This document shows, piece after piece, positions 1 through 8,114 of a stretch of DNA of 46,970 bases. The stretch's first letter is position 1; each line of letters begins with the position of its first letter. Position numbers and translations under genes: made by a program. The DNA comes from Herbinix sp. (GTDB lineage Bacteria; Bacillota; Clostridia; Lachnospirales; Lachnospiraceae), in contig JAQZBD010000054.1 in assembly GCA_029239235.1 (NCBI GenBank), positions 1 to 46,970 on the forward strand, read 5' to 3'. Below the pieces are notes generated by a model, which saw only the letters and a program-made list of their open reading frames with translations, had not been told where the DNA came from and made no database searches.

Positions 1-296
1 TTAAATAAGGACATTATCCCCCAGCTTAAAAGCCCCCCTGCAAGACTGAAGAGCATCGTTGAAGGACTGCCAAAGGTAAAGCTTACTAATACGATACGAA
101 GTATTGATAAAGCGAAGGCTTCCTTTACTCCTAATGAATATAGTGCTGTTATCACTACTAAATTAGCCAAACCTAGCTTGATTCCGGGAATCGGAATTGG
201 GATTGGAATTAAATTCTCGATATAACTTAAAATAAATGCTAATGCAACCAACAGTCCATAGGTTGTTATTTTCTTAACTCTCTTCTTTGCTTCCAT
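1..296 (-). CDS. Gx transporter family / heptaprenyl diphosphate synthase component I-like membrane protein (3' end missing)
   Basis: The reading frame starts with ATG at 296 and runs off the left edge, giving about 98 residues of the N-terminus. It begins with a short basic stretch (MEAKKRVKKITT) and continues into hydrophobic helices containing YIENLIPIPIPIPGIKLGLA. That proline-isoleucine run followed by GIKLGLAN is characteristic of the family annotated as heptaprenyl diphosphate synthase component I or Gx transporter, a multi-pass membrane protein. It starts 9 bp after the NusG-domain-II gene and is probably co-transcribed with it. These two families commonly occur beside ApbE and flavin-linked redox genes. 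The true substrate is not known, and the synthase name is likely historical. Confidence 0.75.
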   Translation of the reverse strand, partial: MEAKKRVKKITTYGLLVALAFILSYIENLIPIPIPIPGIKLGLANLVVITALYSLGVKEAFALSILRIVLVSFTFGSPSTMLFSLAGGLLSWGIMSLF

Positions 297-305
297 TTGT
301 CCACC

Positions 306-674
306 TTAATTTGCTATGATATCAACATCACTGTCTTCTGCGTTAACCACTTCCAGGATAACCTTATTCGGAAGACAAACAATCGTTTCATGATTATGAT
401 GTATGCCTGACTGATTAACACATAGCTTGTCCGGACAACTAGCATCAATCATATCCACAACTCCGTTGGTAATCTGAAAGGTATTATAGGCATCATGATC
501 AATTTTTACTGTATAAACGGTATCCTCCTGCAGCATTAAGGTATCATATAATTCGCCATTAACCGTAATCTCCACTTTACTGCCAGGTGCTTCCGTCATT
601 TTACGATATGTAAAAAATCCTATACAAAGCAGCAATATAATGCCAACCAATATGAGATCGTTTTTCTTTAACAT
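306..674 (-). CDS. NusG domain II-containing protein
   Basis: This 122-residue protein has one N-terminal membrane anchor (about residues 7-23) and an extracytoplasmic domain matching the NusG domain II family. The typical signature is visible: SCPDKLCVNQSGI, then HHNHETIVCLPNKVILEV near the C-terminus. The three cysteines around residues 80-100 are conserved in the family. It is not a transcription factor despite the name. It is first in an operon with the partial Gx-type gene and has a good promoter upstream. Its divergent neighbour is ApbE, so a role in envelope flavin or redox biology is a reasonable inference but is not demonstrated. Confidence 0.8.
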   Translation of the reverse strand: MLKKNDLILVGIILLLCIGFFTYRKMTEAPGSKVEITVNGELYDTLMLQEDTVYTVKIDHDAYNTFQITNGVVDMIDASCPDKLCVNQSGIHHNHETIVCLPNKVILEVVNAEDSDVDIIAN

Positions 675-731
675 ACTTGTGCTGTACCTTTCTAAACCTA
701 TAATAAAATCTGATAAAAAACCAACAGGACA

Positions 732-760
732 ATCTTAATATTATCCAAGGTAAATGTCAA
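732..760 (-). promoter_or_regulatory. Sigma-A-type promoter for the NusG_II/Gx operon
   Basis: On the minus strand a consensus TTGACA (760-755) is followed after exactly 17 bp by TAAGAT (737-732). This lies about 60 bp upstream of the start at 674. Confidence 0.65.
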
Positions 761-915
761 GGTAATAACACTCTTTATGACTCATAATGTAATATCCATT
801 GACACCATCAACAGTACATTTACCCGTTTCTTTGTAGACGACTCTCGATCAAATTGAATATTTCAATTATAAATGCAAATAATGTAAAGAATCAACAATA
901 TTCATTGGAGGCGAT

Positions 916-2001
916 ATGAAAACATCAGCTAATACCCGATTATCAATAAAAAATATTTATAAAAATATAATCCTCAGAATACTTCTTATTTTAGCGATTG
1001 TTATTTCCTTCTGCTCTCTGTCCGGGTGCCAGGCATCCAATGTAAAAGGAAGCACAGCGGTGAAAATCTCCGGAACCGACTTCCTGCTTAATACGGTTAT
1101 CACGATTTATCTCTATGACTCCGATGATGAGGATATCTTAAACGGTTGCTTCCAAGTAATCAAGAAATATGAGGAGATCTATTCCCGAACCAGCAGCACC
1201 AGTGAATTATATGCTTTAAATCATAGAACTCTTCCAAACAACAATGGCAAATATCAGATATCCAAGGAGCTTTCCGACATTCTGAGTGATGGCTTATACT
1301 ATAGTAAATTATCAAAGGGTGGCTTTGATATCACCATAGAGCCCATCGTATCCCTATGGGATTTTACCTCTGATCCTCCAGTACTGCCCAGCAAAGAATC
1401 TATAGAGGAGCAATTACCTAAGGTCGGCTATGAATATATTACCTTAGAAGGGAATGAGATTACCTTTGCAAAGGAGGGAATCGGAATTGATTTGGGCGCA
1501 ATTGCGAAAGGCTATATTGCGGATCGAGTCAAGGATTATTTAATCCAGCAGGGTGTTCATAGTGCTATTATTAATCTTGGTGGGAATATTTTATGCGTCG
1601 GTAGTAAGCCTGACGGTGTTCCGTTTCAGGTCGGAATTCAAAAGCCCTTTGGAACACAAAGTGAAACAATGGCTACCATGGACATCACAGACTACACCGT
1701 TGTCTCATCCGGAATCTATGAGAAGTATTTCAAAGAAGATGGTATTATCTACCATCATTTACTAGACACCAAAACCGGATTCCCCTATGACAACAACATC
1801 CTTTCGGTTACCATCATCACACCTAGATCTGTGGATGGCGATGGTCTTAGTACCACCTGCTTTGCTCTTGGTGTAGAAAAAGGGCTGGAGTTAATTAATT
1901 CCCTACCGGATACCTACGCCGTTTATGTTACAAAGGATTATCAGTTACATTATTCCTCTGGTATGAAGGAGGCTCTTAAGGTAAAAGAACAGCCACAGTA
2001 A
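916..2001 (+). CDS. apbE: FAD:protein FMN transferase (ApbE), lipoprotein
   Basis: ApbE enzymes transfer FMN from FAD to a threonine of target proteins such as RnfG/NqrC-type subunits, in a Mg-dependent reaction outside the membrane. This 361-residue protein has a lipoprotein signal (hydrophobic residues 18-34, then LSGC), so it should be anchored on the outer face of the membrane. Family motifs are present in order: GGFDITIEPIVSLWDF, IDLGAIAKGYIAD, INLGGN, then HHLLDTKTGFPY and GDGLSTTCFALG. Length is normal. The start has a GGAGG site 8 bp upstream. It is divergent from the NusG_II/Gx pair. No target protein (RnfG or FMN-binding) is encoded in the window. Confidence 0.93.
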   Translation: MKTSANTRLSIKNIYKNIILRILLILAIVISFCSLSGCQASNVKGSTAVKISGTDFLLNTVITIYLYDSDDEDILNGCFQVIKKYEEIYSRTSSTSELYALNHRTLPNNNGKYQISKELSDILSDGLYYSKLSKGGFDITIEPIVSLWDFTSDPPVLPSKESIEEQLPKVGYEYITLEGNEITFAKEGIGIDLGAIAKGYIADRVKDYLIQQGVHSAIINLGGNILCVGSKPDGVPFQVGIQKPFGTQSETMATMDITDYTVVSSGIYEKYFKEDGIIYHHLLDTKTGFPYDNNILSVTIITPRSVDGDGLSTTCFALGVEKGLELINSLPDTYAVYVTKDYQLHYSSGMKEALKVKEQPQ

Positions 2002-2061
2002 ATGATAGCTTTCATTCACACTGCCAGAGCAAGCCGATTTGTCAAGTTAATCCGCTTGTTC

Positions 2062-2126
2062 GAAAAAAAAAGATCATGACTTCGCCTACTTAGCATAGGG
2101 TGATGACATGGTCCTCTTTTTTATTT
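2062..2126 (+). terminator. Probable terminator after apbE
   Basis: An imperfect stem pairs GATCATG...CGCCTA with TAGGGTGATGACATGGTC, followed by CTCTTTTTT. An A-run precedes the stem, so it may also act on the minus strand. Confidence 0.5.
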
Positions 2127-2221
2127 TAAAAAAGTGTATTAACATATTGATTCACATTAGATTGAACCTAGTTAGAATCCATTTCCTTTTATTAATTTTA
2201 TACAGAACGATTCTCCCGGTT

Positions 2222-3052
2222 CTATGAAAGCGTCTCAGCCACATCAGCAAGTTGATCCAGCCAGTCTCCTTCAAAAAGCTCGATCATTCCCTTATCACAG
2301 GCGCCGGCCAGCTTTGGATTAATCGGAATCTTAGCATACTTTGGAATATCAAAGCTCTCTGCCACTTCTGCAATCTTACTCTCACCAAATATCTCGTATT
2401 CTTTGCCACAATCAGGGCAGGTGAAATAAGACATGTTTTCTACCAGTCCAAGAATAGGCACATCCATCATTTTTGCCATCTTCACTGCTTTCCCGACAAT
2501 CATAGAAACCAGCTCCTGCGGTGATGTAACGATAATAATCCCATCAATCGGTAAGGACTGAAATACTGTTAATGGAACATCTCCGGTTCCCGGAGGCATA
2601 TCAACAAACATATAGTCCACATCATTCCAGATTACATCAGACCAGAACTGCTTCACAGTTCCGGCGATTACCGGTCCTCTCCAAACCACTGGATCCGTTT
2701 CGTTTGTTAAAAGCAAATTAATTGACATGATATCAATTCCAGAATTACTTGTGACAGGATAGATTCCTATCTCATTTCCCTGAGCCTTTTCTTTGATACC
2801 AAATGCTTTCGGTATAGAAGGTCCTGTGATATCCGCATCTAAAATTGCACTGCGATATCCTCTGCGGTTCATAGTAACAGCCATTAAGGAGGTTACCAGG
2901 GACTTACCTACTCCTCCTTTTCCGCTGACAATACCAATTACTTTCTTGATATTACTCATCTCATGGGGCTGTACGGAAAAATCCTGTTTTTCTTTTCGAT
3001 CAGAGCAGCCAGAGCTGCTGCAGCTATTGCAATTGCTTGAACATTCACTCAT
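2222..3052 (-). CDS. mrp: Mrp/NBP35-family ATPase, Fe-S cluster carrier
   Basis: Mrp/ApbC proteins bind an Fe-S cluster and deliver it to apoproteins using a P-loop ATPase of the MinD/ParA class. The deviant Walker A motif GKGGVGKS lies near residues 45-52, DMPPGTGD provides the Walker B/switch region, and FTCPDCG near residue 210 holds the CxxC that ligates the bridging cluster at a dimer interface. The N-terminus is unusually rich in cysteine (SECSSNCNSCSSSGC), a feature of the clostridial Mrp branch that may bind a second cluster. I chose the ATG at 3052. An ATG nine bases upstream (3061) abuts the AAAGG ribosome site too closely. It is monocistronic here. Confidence 0.9.
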   Translation of the reverse strand: MSECSSNCNSCSSSGCSDRKEKQDFSVQPHEMSNIKKVIGIVSGKGGVGKSLVTSLMAVTMNRRGYRSAILDADITGPSIPKAFGIKEKAQGNEIGIYPVTSNSGIDIMSINLLLTNETDPVVWRGPVIAGTVKQFWSDVIWNDVDYMFVDMPPGTGDVPLTVFQSLPIDGIIIVTSPQELVSMIVGKAVKMAKMMDVPILGLVENMSYFTCPDCGKEYEIFGESKIAEVAESFDIPKYAKIPINPKLAGACDKGMIELFEGDWLDQLADVAETLS

Positions 3053-3347
3053 CGTCTTCATCCTTTCGTTATTCTTCTATTCCATGCAAATCACATTGTA
3101 AAGTCTATTAAAACTTAAGGAAAGCCTAATTTAATGAAAGCTTTCACTTTTTCCTGCCTCATTATACGCTAAATCTGTGATAAGTCAATAGTGTGAAATA
3201 AGAATATTTTCATATCAGACATCTGGCTGCCTCGCGGCCGAATAATCGTTATGTTGAATCATTTTTTTACAACACTTCCTTCACTCTTGAACCACAACAA
3301 GGACTTCCGAATATTATGTTATATAACGTGACGAAAGGAGCTGCCCT

Positions 3348-4382
3348 ATGTTTACGATAGGAATGAATTACATGTTATTTAATGCGGTTATTTTGGCTTT
3401 TTTATCGCAGAATCTCGGCTTGCTTATAGTTCTTGGAGGCATTCTCTTATTAATCGTATATGGCTTATATCGAATACGCCTAATAAAGAGTCGCAAACGT
3501 AAGATAATACGCCCGGTTTCAGATATGTTGAATAATCAGCCAGAGCGAATTAGGGATCTCAATGAGGAGATAGAACCCTTTGGCTTTGCATATGAGCCAT
3601 ATCAAGACATTTTCTTTTCCCTAATGAATCCCTGGCAACGAAAGCTAGGCTATTGCAGGCTATATGATGAAGCAAGTGCTGCCTTAAGCATGATCATAGA
3701 TTGCGAACCAATTGCTTTTGAATATGGTGGTAAACGATGGCTGGTTGAATTTTGGAAAGGCCAGTATGGTATGAATACGGGTGCAGAAGTAGGTATTTAT
3801 AATACTAGTCTTCCGGATCTGAATATCCCAGGTTTCTTTAATGGTAATTTTTATTTTTGTATTAAGGATGAGGAATGCATCAATATGTCCTTTATCTTAC
3901 GAAAGAAAGGAAATCTTTTATTTACCAGAAGCGGCTATCATTGGTGGCTTACCGGCTTCAAGCTGGGTGAATACACAAAACCCTCGGATTTATCCATGGA
4001 TATTGAAATGATGATGTATGACAAAAGAATGGCTTACGCCTTAGGTAATGCCCTAAAAGAAGCGGGTTACAGACCTAACGAATATAATGTTCAAGGCCGT
4101 CGTGTTTTAGTTCGTTTTGATAGACCACATGTAAGGCAACCACTGACAAGAACTGCTTTAACCGATTACCTTATGATGCGAAATAATGCATCATTATGTA
4201 ATTCTTATAATACCCTTACGAATTCTTATCCTGATACTCCTGATAAATTAAGCCTGATTAAGACACAGGATCCTGAGATGTATAACCGCTTGATTGCTAT
4301 TGGTAAACCGAAAGAGGTATTCGAATCCTATAACACCATTAAGCAATACCTCGACCGATTGAGTAATTTAGGGAAGGAGTGA
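3348..4382 (+). CDS. DUF4474 domain-containing membrane-anchored protein
   Basis: This 344-residue protein has a hydrophobic N-terminal segment (about residues 10-45), then a basic stretch (KSRKRK) and a long soluble region. The block CEPIAFEYGGKRWLVEFWKG followed by YGMNTGAEVGIYNTS matches what I know of DUF4474, a clostridial family of unknown function. The following gene starts 6 bp downstream, so the two are almost certainly one operon, pairing this protein with a metallophosphoesterase. No enzymatic motif is evident. The start is supported by GAAAGGAG 11 bp upstream. The 286 bp before it are shared with the divergent mrp gene and hold no recognisable gene. Confidence 0.7.
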   Translation: MFTIGMNYMLFNAVILAFLSQNLGLLIVLGGILLLIVYGLYRIRLIKSRKRKIIRPVSDMLNNQPERIRDLNEEIEPFGFAYEPYQDIFFSLMNPWQRKLGYCRLYDEASAALSMIIDCEPIAFEYGGKRWLVEFWKGQYGMNTGAEVGIYNTSLPDLNIPGFFNGNFYFCIKDEECINMSFILRKKGNLLFTRSGYHWWLTGFKLGEYTKPSDLSMDIEMMMYDKRMAYALGNALKEAGYRPNEYNVQGRRVLVRFDRPHVRQPLTRTALTDYLMMRNNASLCNSYNTLTNSYPDTPDKLSLIKTQDPEMYNRLIAIGKPKEVFESYNTIKQYLDRLSNLGKE

Positions 4383-4388
4383 CCAACA

Positions 4389-5291
4389 ATGTCAGCCTCT
4401 ACACGTCTATCCCAAGTTTTTGCAAACTCTCCGGTGATACAGTTTGATGACACCTCCAGAATCATTATTATGAGCGATTGCCATCGCGGAACCGGCAGCT
4501 GGGCTGATGACTTTTCAGGAAATCAAAATCTATTTTTTGCTGCCCTTTACTATTATTATGAAAATGATTATACCTATATTGAACTCGGTGACGGAGATGA
4601 GCTTTGGGAAAACCGGAATATGGAAGATATCATAAATGCTCACAGTGACGCTTTCTGGCTAATGTCATTATTATACCGCGAACAGCGTCTGTTAATGCTT
4701 TATGGTAATCATGATATCATTAAAAGAGATTCCAGATATATTCAGAACAGATGCCATTCTTTTTATTGTGATAGCATTAATTCAACCATGTCTTTATTCC
4801 CCGGGATAAAAATGATGGAAGGGCTGATTCTTCAATACGAGAATACGAGACACCAGATTTTTTTGACTCATGGACATCAAGGCGATCTGCTAAATGATTA
4901 TCTTTGGAAGCTCTCCCGCTTCTTAGTTCGATATTTATGGAGACCACTGGAATTGGTTGGGATCAAAGATCCGACCAGTGCAGCTAAGAATCCGAATCAA
5001 AAAAGCGCGGTTGAAAAAAGATTAATGGATTGGTCCATTGAAAATAAGCAAATGCTCATCTGCGGTCATACTCACCGTCCTGTTTTCCCAATGGTCGGAG
5101 ATATTCTTTACTTCAACGATGGCAGCTGCGTTCATCCCCGTTGTATCACAGGAATTGAGATACGAAATGGTATGATTGCTCTGGTAAAATGGGCGATTAT
5201 GACAAAGCCTGATCGTACACTCTTTGTTGGGCGCGAATTTTTGGAGGGTCCCATTCCCTTAGTGGAATTTTTCAATACCTCTGCAGCCTAA
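4389..5291 (+). CDS. Calcineurin-like metallophosphoesterase
   Basis: This 300-residue protein carries the ordered metal-binding motifs of the superfamily: MSDCHRG (D-x-H, about residue 30), GDGDELWE (about 66), YGNHD (about 105), THGHQGD (about 160) and CGHTH (about 225). These build a binuclear metal site that hydrolyses phosphoesters. The spacing resembles the UDP-diacylglucosamine hydrolase-like/YkuE group, but the substrate cannot be assigned. There is no signal peptide, so it should be cytosolic or held at the membrane by its operon partner, the DUF4474 protein 6 bp upstream. Confidence 0.85.
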   Translation: MSASTRLSQVFANSPVIQFDDTSRIIIMSDCHRGTGSWADDFSGNQNLFFAALYYYYENDYTYIELGDGDELWENRNMEDIINAHSDAFWLMSLLYREQRLLMLYGNHDIIKRDSRYIQNRCHSFYCDSINSTMSLFPGIKMMEGLILQYENTRHQIFLTHGHQGDLLNDYLWKLSRFLVRYLWRPLELVGIKDPTSAAKNPNQKSAVEKRLMDWSIENKQMLICGHTHRPVFPMVGDILYFNDGSCVHPRCITGIEIRNGMIALVKWAIMTKPDRTLFVGREFLEGPIPLVEFFNTSAA

Positions 5292-5349
5292 TAAATGGAA
5301 GGGTCAGACAACTGCGTTTACAGCAGAATTAAGTAGTAAAATAGGCTAA

Positions 5350-5386
5350 GGGAACCGGAACATCTGCCTTATCGTTTCCGGTTCCC
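5350..5386. terminator. Bidirectional terminator between convergent genes
   Basis: A perfect 11-bp stem (GGGAACCGGAA / TTCCGGTTCCC) with a 15-nt loop lies between the ends of the metallophosphoesterase and flavin reductase genes. No long T-run follows on either strand. Confidence 0.6.
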
Positions 5387-5398
5387 CCTAATAATAAA

Positions 5399-5965
5399 TT
5401 ACCGTTTTTTTTGAACGGAATATCCGAACTTTCCTAGTTTTTTACCTAGCTCAAAATATTCACCGTGGGAATATGCTACCAAGCCTGTACTATTTAAATT
5501 GAATTTCCCGGTGCTTGACATATACTTCTCGTCCACATTTACCCCAACTACTTCTGCAATGAATAAATCATGACTGCCCAGGGATTTTATTTCGGTGACT
5601 TTACATTCAATATTTACAGGGCTTTCTTCGATTCCAGGGGCTTTAACGGCCTGTGATTTACTAGGGGTCAGCTTCATTTCCTTATATTTATCAATGTCCT
5701 TGCCGGACTTAACTCCACAATAATCGCAGGCAAACGCCAGCTCCTTATTTACCAGGTTAACAACAAATTCACCTGTTTCCTTAATAATATTATAAGAATA
5801 TCGCTCCGGTCGGATGGAGACAGAAAGCATTGCGGGTGAAGAACATATCGTACCCGCCCAGGCAACCGTAACTATGTTTGGCTTCTCTCCCTCCCTGCCA
5901 CAGCTTACCATAACTGCTGGTACCGGATAAAGCATGTTGCCAGGCTTCCAGTGTTGTTTTGCCAT
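5399..5965 (-). CDS. Flavin reductase family protein (flavoredoxin-like)
   Basis: This 188-residue protein belongs to the FMN-binding split-barrel flavin reductase family. Recognisable blocks are PNIVTVAWAGTICSSPAML near residues 30-50, SIRPERYSYNIIKETGEFVVNLV, and the late ESPVNIECKV and GSHDLFIAEVVGV strands. Such proteins bind FMN and pass electrons between NAD(P)H or ferredoxin-type donors and acceptors. In strict anaerobes they are often called flavoredoxin. CDYCGVKSGKD holds two cysteines near residue 80. The gene is single and divergent from a small ferredoxin, a natural partner. A perfect inverted repeat lies just upstream of its ribosome site. Confidence 0.87.
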   Translation of the reverse strand: MAKQHWKPGNMLYPVPAVMVSCGREGEKPNIVTVAWAGTICSSPAMLSVSIRPERYSYNIIKETGEFVVNLVNKELAFACDYCGVKSGKDIDKYKEMKLTPSKSQAVKAPGIEESPVNIECKVTEIKSLGSHDLFIAEVVGVNVDEKYMSSTGKFNLNSTGLVAYSHGEYFELGKKLGKFGYSVQKKR

Positions 5966-5986
5966 AATTATTCTTCCTCCTTAGAA

Positions 5987-6006
5987 ATAATGTCTGTCGA
6001 CATTAT
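5987..6006 (-). promoter_or_regulatory. Candidate operator upstream of the flavin reductase
   Basis: A perfect inverted repeat, ATAATGTC-tgtc-GACATTAT (8+4+8 bp), lies just upstream of the GGAGG of the flavin reductase gene. Its size fits a dimeric repressor site. The regulator is unknown. Confidence 0.4.
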
Positions 6007-6051
6007 ATCATAACCACAAAACATAACAATATATTTATTAATTGATATTTA

Positions 6052-6080
6052 TTGTAAATTATTCTTTCTATATGTATAAT
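6052..6080 (+). promoter_or_regulatory. Promoter of the ferredoxin gene
   Basis: TTGTAA (6052-6057), a 17-bp spacer and a consensus TATAAT (6075-6080) lie 70 bp before the ferredoxin start. Confidence 0.6.
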
Positions 6081-6149
6081 TTTTGAGCTCCTTATCCATA
6101 CTAACTTTATCATGCATTTTATTGCATAAGATTGGAAAGGAGAACTTTT

Positions 6150-6341
6150 ATGAAAGCATCGGTTGATCAAGACGGCTGCATCAGTTGCGGATTATGTATT
6201 GATGTATGTCCAGAGGTTTTTAGCTATAATGATAATGATGTCTCACAGGCGATTGATGATGATATCCCTGAAAATTGCCTTGAAAGAGCAGAAGAAGCCA
6301 GAGATGGCTGCCCTGTTAGCGTAATTGATCTTTTTGATTAA
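6150..6341 (+). CDS. 4Fe-4S ferredoxin (single-cluster type)
   Basis: A 63-residue acidic ferredoxin. Cysteines of CISCGLCIDVCPEVF (C-x2-C-x2-C-x3-CP, residues 10-20) plus a distal cysteine in GCPVSVI bind one 4Fe-4S cluster. The pattern resembles Thermotoga/Desulfovibrio-type single-cluster ferredoxins. I start it at ATG 6150, with GAAAGGAG a short distance upstream. An in-frame TTG at 6132 would place the ribosome site inside the coding region. It is a likely carrier for PFOR electrons or a partner of the divergent flavin reductase (inference). Confidence 0.92.
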   Translation: MKASVDQDGCISCGLCIDVCPEVFSYNDNDVSQAIDDDIPENCLERAEEARDGCPVSVIDLFD

Positions 6342-6369
6342 TACCAATCAATTGCTATACTCATTCTAA

Positions 6370-6436
6370 AGAAGGACTAGGAACCCGTCACCTGAGCTAA
6401 AATTATCTTTATGACGGCTTCCTTCTCCTTCTTTTC
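6370..6436 (+). terminator. Terminator after the ferredoxin gene
   Basis: An interrupted stem pairs AGAAGGA-GGAA-CGTCA with TGACGG-TTCC-TCCTTCT and is followed by CTTTTCG. Nothing else is evident between here and the GNAT gene. Confidence 0.5.
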
Positions 6437-6610
6437 GTTGTAATAGTTCATAAGGTTCTTAATACGAGGGTTGTTTTTCCCGACAACTTTTGATATCATA
6501 AATTTACCAGTATGCTGCAAAGAAATTTGTGTCATTTGGCATTAACTTTAACCCATTATACAGTTTTTCATTGTATAAACCATATTTCCTATGAAAGGAG
6601 TGTATCTGGA

Positions 6611-6889
6611 ATGAATTTTATCCATGAAAGCAATAGAGTCTACTTAAATGACGAACTGGGCCATATGGTTGCTGTAGTTACCTTCCCTCCTGTGAAAGAA
6701 GGTGTGGTCAAAATTGAACATACTTTTGTAGATACTTCTCTGCGCGGCCAGGGAGTGGCGGCAAAATTAATGGAGGAGGTTGTCGCACATCTAAGAGCGA
6801 ATCATTTGAAGGCAATGCTCTCCTGCAGCTATGCAATCAAATGGTTTCAGGAGCATCCTGAGTCCTCTGATTTAGTAGTAAAGCTATAA
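6611..6889 (+). CDS. GNAT family N-acetyltransferase (small YjdJ-type)
   Basis: A 92-residue protein of the short GNAT subgroup (Acetyltransf_CG). It has the strand-turn EHTFVDTSLRGQGVAAKLME, where RGQGVA is the acetyl-CoA pyrophosphate loop, followed by the helix and the conserved CSYAIKWFQEHPE ending. The start at 6611 has GAAAGGAG upstream. An in-frame extension to 6512 lacks family similarity and a ribosome site. The acceptor is unknown. It is a single gene followed by a strong terminator. Confidence 0.85.
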   Translation: MNFIHESNRVYLNDELGHMVAVVTFPPVKEGVVKIEHTFVDTSLRGQGVAAKLMEEVVAHLRANHLKAMLSCSYAIKWFQEHPESSDLVVKL

Positions 6890-6896
6890 AACAAGC

Positions 6897-6933
6897 ATAA
6901 GGCAGCTTCATTTTAATTAGGAAGCTGCCTTAT
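6897..6933 (+). terminator. Strong terminator after the GNAT gene
   Basis: A perfect 13-bp stem (ATAAGGCAGCTTC / GAAGCTGCCTTAT) has an 11-nt AT-rich loop and is followed by ATAATATTATG. Confidence 0.75.
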
Positions 6934-7025
6934 ATAATATTATGTTATATCTTAACATCAATGTATTTCCCAATGACTAGACCACCTAATCTATGTTTGT
7001 GAACTATCTCTGTGACTATGCTTCT

Positions 7026-7176
7026 GATCTATCTTTAGATTTATCTTTTGATCTATCTTTCTGATCTATCTTTCTGATGTATCATTCTGATCTATCTTTC
7101 TGATGTATCTTTTTGATTTATCTTTTTGATGTATCTTTCTGATTTATCTTTTTGATCGATCTCTGATCTATGTTTT
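7026..7176. repeat. Tandem array of a 12-13 bp unit (GATNTATCTTTYT)
   Basis: About twelve head-to-tail copies of a 12-13 bp unit with consensus GATNTATCTTTYT fill most of the gap before the DUF421 gene. Variation is concentrated at the fourth base (C, T or G) and the penultimate base. The last two units are degenerate. The top strand is strongly pyrimidine-rich. The 13-bp period shifts the reading frame at each copy, so it is not coding, and there are no spacers as in CRISPR. The rest of 6934-7330 holds no gene. Confidence 0.85.
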
Positions 7177-7330
7177 CATGAAAAACTTAAGACTTTCGTT
7201 ATAATTTCACTTATTCTGAAAATACTATCCTTATTCCATAATGTATGTTACTGCTACTAGACCAATTCTTAACGAAGTCTTTTGTATTAGCTGCAACCAT
7301 ATATCAGAATGTATCCTAGGAGGTTCTCTA

Positions 7331-8035
7331 ATGTTAGAAATAGTTTACTCTACTCTTGCATCCATTGCTTCACTTTTTCTCTTCACTAAGCTAATGGGTA
7401 ATCGGGAAATGTCACAGCTTAGTATGTTTGATTATGTCAGCAGCATTGCCATTGGTTCCATTGCAGGTGAAATGGCTGTTATGTCGACCGACAGTATCCT
7501 GGAACCCTTGCTATCCATGGGCATTTATTCAGGCTTTGCAATACTCGTCTCTTATAGCACCTGTAAGTCCATATATCTTCGCCGCTTTTTTGAAGGTCAT
7601 ACAATTCTATTGTATCAGGACGGTCAGATTTTCGAAAAAAATCTATTAAAAGTAAAGCTGGATGTTGATGAATTACTATCTGCGTGCCGTATTAACGGAT
7701 ATTTTGATTTGCAAGAGATTCATACCGTTTACCTGGAGACCAACGGAACGGTCAGTGTTCTCCCAAAAGCACTTTGCCGCCCAGCAACTCCCGGAGACCT
7801 AAATCTAAGTCCTACCCAACCTACGCCCATGGCCAATGTAATAATAGACGGCAAAGTATTAAAGGATAATTTAAAATCTACCGGAAAGGATGAAAAATGG
7901 GTTGAAAAGCAGCTCAGCTCACAGGGTGTTCCCGATATAAATGAAGTCATGCTAGCCACTTTTGATCAAAATAATGATAAATTAAATATTTACAAAAAAT
8001 ACCACCGCAAGATGCTTCGAGATATTTTTGAGTAA
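7331..8035 (+). CDS. DUF421 / YetF-type membrane protein
   Basis: This 234-residue protein has N-terminal membrane helices (about residues 1-80) and a soluble C-terminal domain, the layout of the DUF421/YetF family. The family motif appears as KLMGNREMSQLSMFDYVSSI, followed by AIGSIAGEMAV. The C-terminal part includes YQDGQIFEKNLLKVKLDVDEL and a strand-rich region ending YHRKMLRDIFE. In Bacillus, relatives are tied to spore or envelope functions, but the biochemistry is unknown. I start at ATG 7331 because AGGAGG lies 9 bp upstream. An in-frame ATG at 7241 would add 30 residues without family character. Confidence 0.85.
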   Translation: MLEIVYSTLASIASLFLFTKLMGNREMSQLSMFDYVSSIAIGSIAGEMAVMSTDSILEPLLSMGIYSGFAILVSYSTCKSIYLRRFFEGHTILLYQDGQIFEKNLLKVKLDVDELLSACRINGYFDLQEIHTVYLETNGTVSVLPKALCRPATPGDLNLSPTQPTPMANVIIDGKVLKDNLKSTGKDEKWVEKQLSSQGVPDINEVMLATFDQNNDKLNIYKKYHRKMLRDIFE

Positions 8036-8114
8036 TATTTGCTTCGATGGAATAAAATCTTATAAATATTAGGAATATTCTCAACTTAATCAATGATATA
8101 TGCTCTATTTACCA

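Noticed and set aside
6512-6610. Longer form of the GNAT protein from an upstream ATG.
   Set aside because: The added residues show no similarity to the family, and GAAAGGAG supports the start at 6611.
7026-7176. Possible CRISPR array.
   Set aside because: Units are 12-13 bp, head to tail, with no spacers and no cas genes nearby.
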